From assembly GCA_036399175.1 (NCBI GenBank), contig DASWNP010000059.1, positions 1 through 64,000 on the forward strand: a stretch of DNA of 64,000 nt. The letters run 5' to 3'. Made by a program: the position numbers and the translations under genes. The notes below the pieces were generated by a model. It ran no database searches. It was given only the letters and a program-made list of their open reading frames with translations, and had not been told where the DNA came from. The DNA comes from DASWNP01 sp036399175 (GTDB lineage: Bacteria; Acidobacteriota; Blastocatellia; Pyrinomonadales; Pyrinomonadaceae). Positions 23,000-32,317 of the stretch are shown one piece after another. The stretch's first letter is position 1. Each line of letters starts with the position of its first letter.

Positions 23000-23988
23000 C
23001 GTTCGATTTGTCCGTTGAATGGATTGGCGGCACGCGCTCTCGAATTTTGCTGCGGCGGCGACAATCTCCGCGACGCGAGCCTGAGCACGTCCTGCACTTG
23101 GCTGTTCCAGTATTGCCAGTTGTGTCTGCCGGGAAGCTGCCGGTACTCGTGCGGGATTTTGCGCGCGACGAGGATGTCGGCGAGGGCGCGGTTGGCGGGC
23201 AGCAGCGCCAACTCGTCCTCCGTGCCGCAGTCGAGATAGAGAAAGGGAAGCGCCGCGATGCGTTCGGCTGGAAGCTCACGCAAGAGACGAAAGAGGTCGT
23301 TCGCTCTGTGCGTCGGAGAATCAGCCGCGCCGAAGGTTTCGACGAGCGACCGGCGTATGAAGCCTTCGGGCAAATCCTGCTCGCTCGTCCAAGATGCCGC
23401 GCCGACCGCGCCGCTCATCGAAGCGGCGAAGACGAACTTCTCCGGGTGCTTGACGCCGAACTTCAAAGCGCCGTAGCCGCCCATCGAAAGCCCCGCGACG
23501 GCGCGCCCCTCGCGCCGCTCGATGGTGCGATAGCTGCCCGACACGTTCTCGATTAACTCCTCGACGATGTAGGACTCGTACTTCGCCGTCGGCGCGCTCG
23601 CGCCGTCGGTGTACCAGCCGTTCTCGCCTTCGGGCGTGACGATGAGCATCCGGTACTGCGCGGCGAAGTCGGAGAGCTTTGTTCTCGTCAACCAGTCGTC
23701 GTGATGGCCGGTCAGTCCATGCAGGAGATAGAGGACGGGGTAGCGAGTCGAGCGGTTGGCACGCTCCGAGTAGCCGGGCGGGACGACGACCCCGTAGGGC
23801 ATCTCCCGCCCCATGAGCTTGCTCGGAAAACGGATGACTTCAACCCTGTCGGAAATCTTCCTGATAGAGCCGAGACTCGTCGCCTGAGCGCGCGCCTCAA
23901 TGCTTACGAGCGACGCGAGCAGCGCGAGGACAATGGCGACGACGAGCCGGGAGCTTTTCAGCATCTCCGAGTTTTTCTTCTCCTTCAC
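22996..23988 (-). CDS. secreted esterase D / antigen-85-like hydrolase
   Basis: An exported alpha/beta hydrolase of the PF00756 esterase type, 330 aa. A signal peptide (MKEKK... hydrophobic core... ARAQA) precedes the fold. Catalytic Ser is in AGLSMGGYGAL, Asp in LDCGTEDE and His in PGRHNWQYW; the oxyanion region is LLHGLTGHHDDW. It overlaps hutU upstream and the M24 gene downstream by 4 nt each. The C-terminus is Arg/Pro-rich. The substrate is unknown; the location suggests a periplasmic ester. Confidence 0.87.
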   Translation of the reverse strand: MKEKKNSEMLKSSRLVVAIVLALLASLVSIEARAQATSLGSIRKISDRVEVIRFPSKLMGREMPYGVVVPPGYSERANRSTRYPVLYLLHGLTGHHDDWLTRTKLSDFAAQYRMLIVTPEGENGWYTDGASAPTAKYESYIVEELIENVSGSYRTIERREGRAVAGLSMGGYGALKFGVKHPEKFVFAASMSGAVGAASWTSEQDLPEGFIRRSLVETFGAADSPTHRANDLFRLLRELPAERIAALPFLYLDCGTEDELALLPANRALADILVARKIPHEYRQLPGRHNWQYWNSQVQDVLRLASRRLSPPQQNSRARAANPFNGQIER

Positions 23989-25655
23989 GAAAGCGATTCT
24001 TCTCCGAGCATCGGAACGTGGACGCCCTTCGTCAGAGCCGTCTCGACGGCCTCTTCATAGCCCGCATCGACGTGGCGCGCGACGCCCAGGCCGGGGTCGT
24101 TCGTCAGCACGCGGTTCAGACGCCGCGCCGCTTCATCCGTGCCGTCTGCGACCGAGACCTGTCCGGCGTGAAGGCTGTAGCCGATACCGACGCCGCCGCC
24201 GTGATGAAACGAGACCCAGCTCGCGCCGCTCGCCGTGTTCAAAAGCGCGTTCAGGATAGGCCAGTCGGCGACGGCGTCAGAGCCGTCGCGCATGGCTTCC
24301 GTTTCGCGGAAGGGAGAAGCGACGGAGCCCGTGTCGAGGTGGTCGCGCCCGATGGCGACGGGCGCGTGAAGCTCGCCGCGACGCACGAGGTCGTTGATGG
24401 CCTCGCCCATCTCGGCGCGCTCGCCGTAGCCGAGCCAGCAGATGCGCGCCGGGAGTCCCTGAAACTGCACGCGGTCGCGCGCGAGCCGGAGCCAACGATT
24501 GAGCGTCGCGTCTTCGGGAAACAGCTCAAGCGCGAGGTCGTCTGTGCGCCGGATGTCTTCGCGCTCGCCCGAGAGAGCCACCCAGCGAAACGGCCCCTTG
24601 CCTTCGCAGAAGAGCGGGCGGATGTATTCGGGGACGAAGCCGGGAATCTCGAATGCGTCGGAGACTCCTGCATCGAACGCCTGCTTGCGGATGTTGTTGC
24701 CGTAGTCGAAGACGATTGCGCCCGCACGCTTGATTTCGAGCATCGCCTCGACGTGTCGCGCCATAGATTCCATCGAGCGCGCCGTGTAGCCGCGCTCGTC
24801 CGTGCGGCGCAGCTCGTCGGCCTCTTCGAGACTGAATCCTGCGGGCACGTAGCCGTTCAAGGGGTCGTGCGCGCTCGTCTGGTCAGTCAGCGCGTCTATC
24901 CGAACGCCGCGCCGCACAAGCTCCGGCAAGACTTCCGCGCAGTTGCCGACGAGCCCGACGGAGACGGCGCGCTTCTGTTCGCGCGCGTCTTCGCAGATGG
25001 CGAGCGCGTCGTCCAGGTCGAGCGCGAGGCGGTCGCAGTAGCGCCCGCGCACGCGTCGCTCGATGCGGGCGCGGTCAACGTCGATGCCGAGGAAGACCGC
25101 GCCGTTCAAAGTCGCAGCGAGGGGCTGCGCGCCGCCCATGCCGCCCATGCCGCCCGAGACGACCAGCCGCCCTTCGAGCGTGCCGCCGAAATGACGCTCC
25201 GCCATCGAAGCGAAGGTCTCGAACGTGCCCTGCACGATGCCCTGCGTGCCGATGTAAATCCAGCTTCCGGCGGTCATCTGCCCATACATCATCAGGCCGC
25301 GCCGCTCAAGCTCGTTGAACTGCTCCCACGTCGCCCACGCGCCGACGAGGTTCGAGTTGGCGATGAGCACACGCGGCGCGTACTCGTGTGTGCGAAAGAC
25401 GGCGACGGGCTTGCCCGATTGAACGAGCAGCGTCTCGTCGTTCTCTATCTGTTGCAGCTCGCGCACGATGGCGTCAAACGATGCCCAGTTGCGCGCGGCT
25501 CGCCCAGCGCCGCCGTAGACGACGAGGTCTTCGGGTCGCTCGGCCACCTCCGGGTCGAGATTATTCAAAAGGCAGCGCAGCGCCGCCTCCTGATGCCAAC
25601 CCTTGCAATTCAGCTTCGCGCCGCGCGGCGCGCGTATGTTTCCGCGTTGACTCAC
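23985..25655 (-). CDS. hutU: urocanate hydratase
   Basis: The second enzyme of histidine degradation, converting urocanate to imidazolonepropionate with tightly bound NAD. Clear family blocks are VVSGGMGGMGGAQPLA, GNCAEVLPEL, TDQTSAHDPLNGY and the active-site Cys (C406) in LPARICWLGYGERAEMG. Its 556 residues match the family. It is the first gene of an overlapping trio with an esterase and an M24 peptidase. Its pathway partners hutH (29720) and hutI (59725) lie elsewhere in the window, so the pathway is split over at least three loci. No hutG was seen. Confidence 0.97.
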   Translation of the reverse strand: MSQRGNIRAPRGAKLNCKGWHQEAALRCLLNNLDPEVAERPEDLVVYGGAGRAARNWASFDAIVRELQQIENDETLLVQSGKPVAVFRTHEYAPRVLIANSNLVGAWATWEQFNELERRGLMMYGQMTAGSWIYIGTQGIVQGTFETFASMAERHFGGTLEGRLVVSGGMGGMGGAQPLAATLNGAVFLGIDVDRARIERRVRGRYCDRLALDLDDALAICEDAREQKRAVSVGLVGNCAEVLPELVRRGVRIDALTDQTSAHDPLNGYVPAGFSLEEADELRRTDERGYTARSMESMARHVEAMLEIKRAGAIVFDYGNNIRKQAFDAGVSDAFEIPGFVPEYIRPLFCEGKGPFRWVALSGEREDIRRTDDLALELFPEDATLNRWLRLARDRVQFQGLPARICWLGYGERAEMGEAINDLVRRGELHAPVAIGRDHLDTGSVASPFRETEAMRDGSDAVADWPILNALLNTASGASWVSFHHGGGVGIGYSLHAGQVSVADGTDEAARRLNRVLTNDPGLGVARHVDAGYEEAVETALTKGVHVPMLGEESLS

Positions 25656-25678
25656 GGCTCATTGTTCCCTATCGGAAG

Positions 25679-26197
25679 TTAAATCTCCGTCTTGCGATGC
25701 GCGAAGAGCCGGAGCAGCCCGTTGATACCGGCGTGCACGAGCGCATAGACGATGAGCGCGATGACGATTGAGAGCGCCAGCCGGTAGCCACCCTCGACGG
25801 TCGGCTCGGCCACGATGCCGCGAAACGGCGCGTAGAGCGGGTCGGTGATGCTGTGAATAAACTGCACGAAGCCGGCTCTCTGCCGGGCAGCCATGAGCGC
25901 GAGAATAAGACGGATGGCGAGCAGCGCATAGATGACGTAGAAGATGTAGTCAACCACCTGCGAGATGCGCGCCATCGTGCGCGAGCGTTCGACTTCGCGC
26001 TCGGTCTCGACCACTTCGTCGATAGCCTTACCGCGAAACTCTCCGGCGACGTGCTCCATCTTCCTCGCCTCGGTGGGCGTCGTGCGGTCGGCGCGCGCCG
26101 CGATTTCGTTATTCACGTCGGCCTCAACCTGCGCCTTGACCGACTCGTGCTGTATCGCACGGCGCTGCTCGTCGGCAGCCAGCTTGTCGTCTTCCAT
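25679..26197 (-). CDS. YggT family membrane protein with long cytoplasmic N-terminus
   Basis: The C-terminal half (about residues 82-165) is a YggT domain: ISQVVDYIFYVIYALLAIRLIL, the conserved FIHSITDPLYAPFRGIV, and a final hydrophobic segment. YggT proteins are small inner-membrane proteins linked to cell division and osmotic response. Here about 80 charged, helical residues precede the domain, which is atypical. GGGAGG just before the ATG fixes the start. It lies 23 nt upstream of hutU in the same direction. Confidence 0.78.
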   Translation of the reverse strand: MEDDKLAADEQRRAIQHESVKAQVEADVNNEIAARADRTTPTEARKMEHVAGEFRGKAIDEVVETEREVERSRTMARISQVVDYIFYVIYALLAIRLILALMAARQRAGFVQFIHSITDPLYAPFRGIVAEPTVEGGYRLALSIVIALIVYALVHAGINGLLRLFAHRKTEI

Positions 26198-26284
26198 TTA
26201 GTCCTCCCTTTTGAGCGACAAGAGTCGCAGAGCGCGGTCAGCCCCGTCATACGCATAAACGCCCGATGTCGCTTGTCGTCTGGC

Positions 26285-26596
26285 TTAACCCCCGCCGAAG
26301 CTCTGCCAGAAGTCCTTGACCCATCCGCCTTCGTCGCGCTTCGTGAGATGCTCCAGCTCTCCCGCGTCGAACCAGACGCCGCGACACTTGTCGCAGCGGT
26401 CGAGGCGCGTCTCCTGATACATAAACTCTCTGAGCGTGCCTTCACAACGCGGGCAGCGCATGGCCGAGGCGTCGCGTCCGAGCGCCTGTGTCTCGGCGTC
26501 GAGACGCTCCCGCATCTTTCGCAGCGCCTCGCGCTCCTGCCGATGAAAATACTCCTCTTCGAGTCCCCTCCGTCGTTCGTCAAAAGCGTCTGACAA
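26285..26596 (-). CDS. zf-TFIIB domain protein
   Basis: A 103-residue protein with an N-terminal coiled-coil-like stretch (about 5-40) and a zinc ribbon: CPRC, then CDKCRGVWFDAGELE (the zf-TFIIB signature). Function is unknown in bacteria. The start is TTG at 26596, placed 9 nt after a good GGAGG; no better ATG exists. It is transcribed divergently from the M23 peptidase gene and followed by the YggT gene. Confidence 0.8.
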   Translation of the reverse strand: MSDAFDERRRGLEEEYFHRQEREALRKMRERLDAETQALGRDASAMRCPRCEGTLREFMYQETRLDRCDKCRGVWFDAGELEHLTKRDEGGWVKDFWQSFGGG

Positions 26597-26873
26597 GTTA
26601 GTTCTCCTCCTCTTTATTCAATGGTGCTCGCGCGCCACTCGAAAGCGCACCGAAGAAACTAAACGAGCCCGAACATTTCGTTGTTTGATTGCTCATTTAA
26701 TAACAGAAAAGAGTTCGACGCGCCACTCCGACGAGACGCCCCGCGCCGCCCGACGCGAAATGCTTCGGAGACTCCCGACGAAGCCGACCGGACTTGCATT
26801 CGAGACTGTCGATTAGGCGACGAGACTCTTGATTCGGCGGCGGCGACCACCTATGCTGTCCGTAGCCAACGCC
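26597..26873. other. divergent intergenic region without a gene
   Basis: No coding frame stands out. AT-rich sequence at about 26670-26710 is the likely place for the two promoters, but I could not assign hexamers. Confidence 0.4.
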
Positions 26874-27668
26874 ATGTCATCTATGAACCCACGCACGCGC
26901 ATACTCATTCTGGCGGCGACGGTGCTCGCTCTGCTGGCCGCGCTCATCTGGTATCTGAGCGGCAGAAGCCCTTCGCAACCCGCGACGCCCGTCGAGCTTC
27001 CCTCTCAAGAAACACCGGCGGACGCGCCCGCCGCGCCGTCTTCGCCGACGCCATCTGCGACTCCCGCAGAATCCGTCTCGCCCTCGCCAGGCGCATCTCC
27101 CGCCTCTTCGCCTTCCATCTCTGCTTCCCCCGAGGCGTCCGGCTCGCCCGCGCCTCAATCGACGCCGCCGCAGGCGATTAACCCTCAGACCGGCAACGCA
27201 CCGCCCCAGGCTTCTTCAGTGCCCGCCGCGACCGGCGGCGCACCTCAGTTGTCCGTCCCCGTCGCCGGAGTTCGTCCCGAGCAGTTGCAGGATACCTACA
27301 CGGCCTCGCGCTCCGAAGGGCGCACGCACAACGCCATCGACATCATCGCCCCGCGCGGCACGCCCGTCGTCGCCGCCGCCGACGGCAAAATCGTCAAGCT
27401 CTTCCAGAGCGTCCCCGGCGGCATCACCATCTACCAGCTCAGCACCGACGAAAAGATGGTCTACTACTACGCACATCTCGACCGCTACGCCGACGGCTTA
27501 CAAGAAGGACACTTCGCGCGTCGCGGCGAAACTATCGGCTACGTCGGCGACACCGGCAACGCGGGCTCCGGCAACTACCACCTGCACTTCTCCGTCTCCC
27601 TCATCTCCGACCCCAAACGCCACTGGGACGGCGTCAACATCAACCCCTACCCGCTGTTTAAGAAATGA
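26874..27668 (+). CDS. M23 family metallopeptidase (LytM-like)
   Basis: A membrane-anchored zinc endopeptidase acting on peptidoglycan cross-links. One N-terminal helix (RILILAATVLALLAALIWYL) is followed by a Pro/Ala/Ser linker of about 100 residues and the M23 domain. Zinc ligands are His and Asp in THNAIDI (about 152-156) and His in YHLHFSV (about 236). GETIGYVGDTGNAG is the typical core strand. The start may be 26853, 26874 or 26883; I chose 26874 because it gives the shortest leader before the helix. The stop lies in the next heptad hairpin. Confidence 0.85.
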   Translation: MSSMNPRTRILILAATVLALLAALIWYLSGRSPSQPATPVELPSQETPADAPAAPSSPTPSATPAESVSPSPGASPASSPSISASPEASGSPAPQSTPPQAINPQTGNAPPQASSVPAATGGAPQLSVPVAGVRPEQLQDTYTASRSEGRTHNAIDIIAPRGTPVVAAADGKIVKLFQSVPGGITIYQLSTDEKMVYYYAHLDRYADGLQEGHFARRGETIGYVGDTGNAGSGNYHLHFSVSLISDPKRHWDGVNINPYPLFKK

Positions 27669-27749
27669 TGAATGCGGAATGCGGAATGCGGAATGAAAGA
27701 CAAACTGCTTTTCATTCATCATTCATCATTCCGCATTCATCATTTCTTT
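27663..27749. repeat. heptad hairpin, class B
   Basis: Left units GATGAAT, GCGGAAT (three copies), then GAAAGACAAACTGC. Right units CATTCAT, CATTCCG, CATTCAT. The upstream peptidase gene stops at TGA in the first heptad. The 230 nt that follow, up to 27982, hold no convincing gene. Confidence 0.88.
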
Positions 27750-27982
27750 ACAGGTGCGTTCGCTTATGGTGCGTTGCGGGGGCGTGCGTCGGTGTCGGCG
27801 CGTGGAATTTGGAGAAGATGCTGACCGGAACGAGAGTTGCCACGTATAAGAAGGCTTTGAGCGCCGTCGGCGTGCGCGGCTTGGAGATTATCTTGAAGGA
27901 AGGTCGCCGCGCTTTGGGGTCGGAGATGGGCGGCGTTTGAAGGATTGGGACGTTTGAGAATTTCAGAGGAGCAAAGAGAAGC

Positions 27983-29476
27983 ATGAGAAGGATTCTGCGA
28001 ATGCTGAGCTTGGCGGCGCTGTCGGCCATCGCTCTGGGCGCGGGCGGGTGCGTCGCCAAACAGACGAACACGACCGGCACGAACACGACGAGCACCAACG
28101 CGACGACTACCACCGGCGCTTCGCCAGCGCCGACGCCGACGCCTGCGACGAGCGACGCGAGCGGCGCGCGCGTGCCCGTGACGCTTCCCGTCCTCGACGC
28201 GATGTTTGCCGACGAGTCGTTCGCCGCCGAGCTGAAGTCGAAGTTGCAGTTGACGGACGAGCAGGTACAGCAGTTGCGCACGGTCGCGCGCGAAGAGACT
28301 TCGGGCTTGCGCGAGAGCGACGAGGCGAGCGGCTCGACGGCTGCCGCCACCACGCGCGCACAGGAGAAGATTCGCGGAGTCGTCGGCGAAGAGAAAGCGC
28401 GACAGTTGGCTTCTCTCGTCGCCGCGCGTTGGACGAGTGGCGGCGGCGAGGGCGACGGTGCGGGAAACGGCGCGGCGACGAATGCCGGTCAGCCGACAGC
28501 GCCCAACTCCGTCCCGACAGACACGCGCATCGTTGTCAACGCGCCCGCCTATCGCATGGACGTGTTCGAGCAGGGCAAGCTCGTCAAATCCTACAAAATC
28601 GGCATCGGCTATCCTGAGTTTCCTCTGCCCACCGGACTTCGCAAAGCCAACACCATTATTCTCAACCCGACATGGACGCCGCCCGACGAGCCCTGGGTCG
28701 AATCGTCGAACAAGGTCAAGCCCGGACAGAAGGTCGAGGCCGGAAGCAAGCTCAATCCGCTCGGCCTGTTGAAAATTCCCATCGGCCTACCGTCTCTGAT
28801 TCACGGCGGCAAATCGCCCGCGCGGCTCGGCTCGTTCGCCTCGCACGGCTGCGTCGGCCTGACCGACGCGCTCGCGCAGGACTTCGCCCAACTGCTCGCG
28901 CAGCTCGGCGGCGCGCAGCTCTCGAAGGAAGACATCGCCGCCGCCGCCAAGAAGCGCGACGAGACGAAGAACATCAAGCTTGAGCGCACCGTCCCCGTCG
29001 AGCTGCGCTACGAAACCATCGTCGTGCAGGACGGCAGACTTCACATCTATCGAGATGTCTACGACCACGACACCAACACCGAAGAGAACCTTCGCGCCGT
29101 GCTTCAGGCCAACGGCGTGACGCTCGAACAGCTTTCACCCGAAGAACGCACGCAGGCTCTCGACGCCCTCAAACAGATGGCGCGCGACGCTATGGGCAAG
29201 CCCACCGATGCCGCGCCCGAAGCCTCTCCGAGCCCGACGCCCGCAGCCAGGAATGCGAACGCTTCAAAGAACGCGAACTCAAACACGAACGCATCGGGCG
29301 GCGACCGCGTCACACGCACGGTCAAAGGCCGTAAGGAGATGGTGGTCGAAATCGCCGCGCTGCAAGGCAAAGGCTACCCCGCGCCGGTCGGCGGCGGCTT
29401 CGAGCTTCCGAAAGCGCAACAGTCGCAGCAACAGAAGTCTTCAGCCGCTTCCGGCAAAAAAGGCGGACGGCGTTAA
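27983..29476 (+). CDS. L,D-transpeptidase (YkuD) lipoprotein
   Basis: A cell-envelope enzyme that makes 3-3 cross-links or attaches proteins to peptidoglycan. The N-terminus is a lipoprotein signal with C23 in LGAGGC. A Thr/Asn-rich linker follows, then a region with TDEQVQQLRTVA, then the YkuD domain with HGG and GSFASHGCVGL, where C290 is catalytic. The C-terminal part (from about 400) is low-complexity Asn/Ala, ending in a basic tail. AGAGGAG precedes the ATG. Length (497 aa) exceeds the family norm because of the flanking linkers. Confidence 0.87.
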   Translation: MRRILRMLSLAALSAIALGAGGCVAKQTNTTGTNTTSTNATTTTGASPAPTPTPATSDASGARVPVTLPVLDAMFADESFAAELKSKLQLTDEQVQQLRTVAREETSGLRESDEASGSTAAATTRAQEKIRGVVGEEKARQLASLVAARWTSGGGEGDGAGNGAATNAGQPTAPNSVPTDTRIVVNAPAYRMDVFEQGKLVKSYKIGIGYPEFPLPTGLRKANTIILNPTWTPPDEPWVESSNKVKPGQKVEAGSKLNPLGLLKIPIGLPSLIHGGKSPARLGSFASHGCVGLTDALAQDFAQLLAQLGGAQLSKEDIAAAAKKRDETKNIKLERTVPVELRYETIVVQDGRLHIYRDVYDHDTNTEENLRAVLQANGVTLEQLSPEERTQALDALKQMARDAMGKPTDAAPEASPSPTPAARNANASKNANSNTNASGGDRVTRTVKGRKEMVVEIAALQGKGYPAPVGGGFELPKAQQSQQQKSSAASGKKGGRR

Positions 29477-29496
29477 GTAGCTTTTCGGAAGCGTTA

Positions 29497-29718
29497 GAGA
29501 CTGTTTGAAAAACAGGGGTGTCCCGTCAGGGACAGAATGAGAATAGCCCAGCGATGAATCGCTGGGCAGGGAATGTTTCCATCGTTTGAGTCCCGTAGGG
29601 ACGGCTGAAGGTAGGTTCAGCCGTCCCTACGGGACTCAGAAATTTTGCGGCTTACAGTCCCAGCGATAAATCGCTGGGCTATTCTCAAAAATCCCTTCCG
29701 CGACTTTTCAAACTGTTC
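29497..29718. repeat. nested palindromic element (three concentric inverted repeats)
   Basis: The outer pair is GTTTGAAAA/TTTTCAAAC. The middle pair is TGAGAATAGCCCAGCGAT, found inverted at about 29666-29686, each copy itself a hairpin (CCCAGCGAT/ATCGCTGGG). The centre is a perfect 22-bp stem from GAGTCCCGTAGGGACGGC to its complement around a 6-nt loop. A small TGTCCC/GGGACA hairpin lies at 29519. No coding frame. It ends at the hutH stop. Confidence 0.8.
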
Positions 29719-29719
29719 C

Positions 29720-31219
29720 TCAGAAATCGAACTCACCCCGGCGAATGGCCTGAGCAATTTTCTCGATGTCTCCGGCGAGCGCGCGGTCGCGCTCAAGGCG
29801 CGGGACGTGTCGGCGGACGGCTTCGTGTGCGCGGCGGACTCCGCGTCCGGGCTGAAGCGGCGCGCGATACTCCAGACCTTCGGCGGCGCAGAGCAGCTCG
29901 ATGGCGAGGACGTGTTCGAGGTTATCGACGATTGTGCGAAGCTTCGTCGCCGCCGTCATGCCCATCGAGACGTGGTCTTCTTTGCCGCCGTCGGTCGGCA
30001 GGTTGTCGGCGCTCGCCGGATGGACGAGCACTTTGCATTCGTTTAGAAGCGCGACGGCCGCAATCTGCCCGACCATGAAGCCGGAAGCGACGCCCGCGTG
30101 CGAGGTCAGGAAGGGCGGCAAGCCTTCGTTCTTGTCAGGATTGACGAGACGGTCGATGCGCCGCTCGCTCATGTTGCCGAGATGAGTGAGCGCGATGGCG
30201 GCGTAATCGAAGCCGAGCGCGAGCGGTGCGCCGTGAAAATTTCCGCCCGAGAGAACCTCTTCGTCTGCGGCGAAGATGAGCGGGTTGTCGGTGGCGCTGG
30301 CCGTCTCAATCTCGACGCTCGTGCGCGCGTGGGCGAGGGCGTCGCGCACCGCGCCGTGAACCTGCGGCATGCAGCGCAGAGAGTATGCGTCCTGCACGCG
30401 CGGGTCGTTCTCCAGATGCGAGACGCGAATCTCGCTGTCGCCGAGAAGCTCCAGGAGATGCGCGGCGGCTTCCTGCTGACCTCTGTGCGGGCGTGCGCGT
30501 TGGATGCGTTCGTCGAAAGCGGCGGGCGTGCCGCGCAGGGCTTCGAGAGACATCGCACCGGCCACGTCGGCCACGCGCGCGGCCGTCGATGCACGAACGA
30601 GCGCCAGCGCGCCGACAGCCGCGAGCGCCTGCGTGCCGTTCAGGAGAGCGAGCCCCTCTTTGGCTTCAAGCTCAAGCGGCTCAATCCCTGCGAGCCGCAG
30701 AGCCTCGCCGCCCTCCATTCTCCGTCCCTGATAGATTGACTCGCCCTCGCCGATGCACGAGAGCGCCAGATGCGCCAGAGGCGCGAGGTCGCCGCTCGCG
30801 CCGACCGAACCCTTTTCAGGAACGACCGGATGCACGCCGCGCTCAAGCATCAGCAGAAGCGTCTCGGCGACTAAGGGGCGCGCGCCGCTATAGCCGAGCG
30901 CCAGCACCCCCGCGCGCAAAAGCATCATCGCCCGCGTCTCTTCTTCCGATAACGGTTGCCCGACGCCGCACGCGTGGCTCCGCACCAGATTCAGTTGCAG
31001 CTCGCGCAGCTCTCCTGCGGGAATCGAATAATCCGACAGCTTCCCAAAACCCGTGTTGACGCCGTAGACGACGCGCTCCTGCGCGATGATTCTCTCGACC
31101 TCGCGTCTCGACGCCTCCATCCGCTCGCGCGCCCCCGCCCCGAGCACGACGCGCCTCGCCCCGCGCGCCACCTCCGCCACCTCTTCCAGAGAGAGCTGCT
31201 GTCCGTCGAGTTCAAGCAT
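29720..31219 (-). CDS. hutH: histidine ammonia-lyase
   Basis: The first step of histidine catabolism: elimination of ammonia to give urocanate. The self-forming MIO cofactor triad is A141-S142-G143 in GSVGASGDLAPLAH, and the catalytic Tyr lies in VVYGVNTGFGKL. 499 aa, as expected. The ATG at 31219 lies directly against a class A heptad hairpin (linker TCTTTTTTT) without a Shine-Dalgarno. The 3' end touches a large palindromic element. Not adjacent to hutU or hutI. Confidence 0.96.
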   Translation of the reverse strand: MLELDGQQLSLEEVAEVARGARRVVLGAGARERMEASRREVERIIAQERVVYGVNTGFGKLSDYSIPAGELRELQLNLVRSHACGVGQPLSEEETRAMMLLRAGVLALGYSGARPLVAETLLLMLERGVHPVVPEKGSVGASGDLAPLAHLALSCIGEGESIYQGRRMEGGEALRLAGIEPLELEAKEGLALLNGTQALAAVGALALVRASTAARVADVAGAMSLEALRGTPAAFDERIQRARPHRGQQEAAAHLLELLGDSEIRVSHLENDPRVQDAYSLRCMPQVHGAVRDALAHARTSVEIETASATDNPLIFAADEEVLSGGNFHGAPLALGFDYAAIALTHLGNMSERRIDRLVNPDKNEGLPPFLTSHAGVASGFMVGQIAAVALLNECKVLVHPASADNLPTDGGKEDHVSMGMTAATKLRTIVDNLEHVLAIELLCAAEGLEYRAPLQPGRGVRRAHEAVRRHVPRLERDRALAGDIEKIAQAIRRGEFDF

Positions 31220-31223
31220 AAAA

Positions 31224-31346
31224 AAAGACGTAAATCGTGAATCGCAAATCGTGAATAGATAAAAGCCGATGAATCGTGAATCGTCGATGGTGAATAGAAA
31301 GAAGCGAATTTAACTATTCACGATTTACGATTCACGATTTACTAAT
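31224..31346. repeat. double heptad hairpin, class A, oriented to hutH
   Basis: Two left blocks of GTAAATC/GTGAATC units and a right block of ATTCACG/ATTTACG. Read on the minus strand, its loop AATAGTTAAATTCGCTTCTT is almost the same as the loop at 49367-49495. It supplies both the hutH leader and the stop codon of the DUF2270 gene, whose last residues VNRES are heptad-encoded. Confidence 0.88.
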
Positions 31347-32317
31347 TCCGCTTCCTCTTCAAGGTCTACTTTCTTCCATTCTCCGGTGGTGGAGGTACGG
31401 GAGCGTGTGCGCGTGCGCGCGCGTTTGGCGCGGCGCATGGTGCGGCTGCGTTGGATGGCGGCGGGAGCCCAGTTGGTCATACGGCTGATGCGGGGGAAAG
31501 AGAACTCGTGGCGCGGCAGCACCTCTCCGGTCGCTTCGCGCAGGCGCACAGTGGCGATGGCGAAGACGACCAGCCCGACGTTGAAGATGATGCCGAAGAC
31601 GAACATCGCCTTTCCGGGCACGAGGCCGACGGCGGCGCGCTCGATGAAGGCGTCGAAGTTCAGCGCGGGCTCCGGGTGAAGATAGACCTTCAGATTCCAA
31701 CTCAGCGCGAGCAGCGCGAAAATCCAGAGGTAGTTGCGACGCAGACGCCGTCCCACAGCCTCCCACTCGCTGATGGTGAAATGCGGCGTCATCAAATCTG
31801 AAGCCAAATGCGCCGCCCACGCTTCGTCCGGCGTCTGCCCGCCCGGCGAGAGCAGGCGTGCGAAGTATTCCGTCTCCAGCACGCGCACGCGGCTTGACCA
31901 GATTTCGTAGTAGCGATAGCGGCGCGCTTCCATGAAGAGAAAGAAAGCGACGAGCACCGAATTGATGAGGATAACGAAGTGCGGGTTGGCGGGCGCGCTG
32001 AAGGCGAAGGAGAGCGTCGCGCCTGCTGTCAGCACAGCCCAGTTGGTCGTCGTGTCGAGACGATTGCGCCATGTGTTCGAGCGCTGAACTTCGCCTCGAT
32101 AGAAGTGAACCATCGCCGTGTTGAATTCAGAGGGCGAGAGGTTGCGTCGGATGCTCGTGAGATGAGAAGAGGCCGTGCGCTCGGCCACCGGCATGTCGGT
32201 CGAGTGGATGCTCGAAGAGGGCGTCGGCGGGGTGGGGCGCGGCTGCGCGCCGCTCGTCGTGCCGCGCTCGCCCGCAGACAGTGGGCCGCTCACTCTCGAA
32301 CGTCGGTCAGGTCTCAT
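31325..32317 (-). CDS. DUF2270 membrane protein
   Basis: A predicted integral membrane protein of the DUF2270 family. The diagnostic block is MVHFYRGEVQRSNTWRNRLD followed by TTNWAVLTAGATLSFAFS. There are four hydrophobic segments (about residues 95-112, 115-130, 197-212, 240-260) and a very basic C-terminus (RRAKRARTRTRSRT). Start at 32317 is uncertain; MPVAERT (about residue 42) is an alternative nearer the domain. Function unknown. The gene ends in a heptad arm. Confidence 0.8.
   Translation of the reverse strand: MRPDRRSRVSGPLSAGERGTTSGAQPRPTPPTPSSSIHSTDMPVAERTASSHLTSIRRNLSPSEFNTAMVHFYRGEVQRSNTWRNRLDTTTNWAVLTAGATLSFAFSAPANPHFVILINSVLVAFFLFMEARRYRYYEIWSSRVRVLETEYFARLLSPGGQTPDEAWAAHLASDLMTPHFTISEWEAVGRRLRRNYLWIFALLALSWNLKVYLHPEPALNFDAFIERAAVGLVPGKAMFVFGIIFNVGLVVFAIATVRLREATGEVLPRHEFSFPRISRMTNWAPAAIQRSRTMRRAKRARTRTRSRTSTTGEWKKVDLEEEAELVNRES

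Noticed and set aside
27665..27940. 91-codon open frame after the M23 gene
   Set aside because: Its first third is translated heptad hairpin and the rest has no ribosome site or domain pattern.
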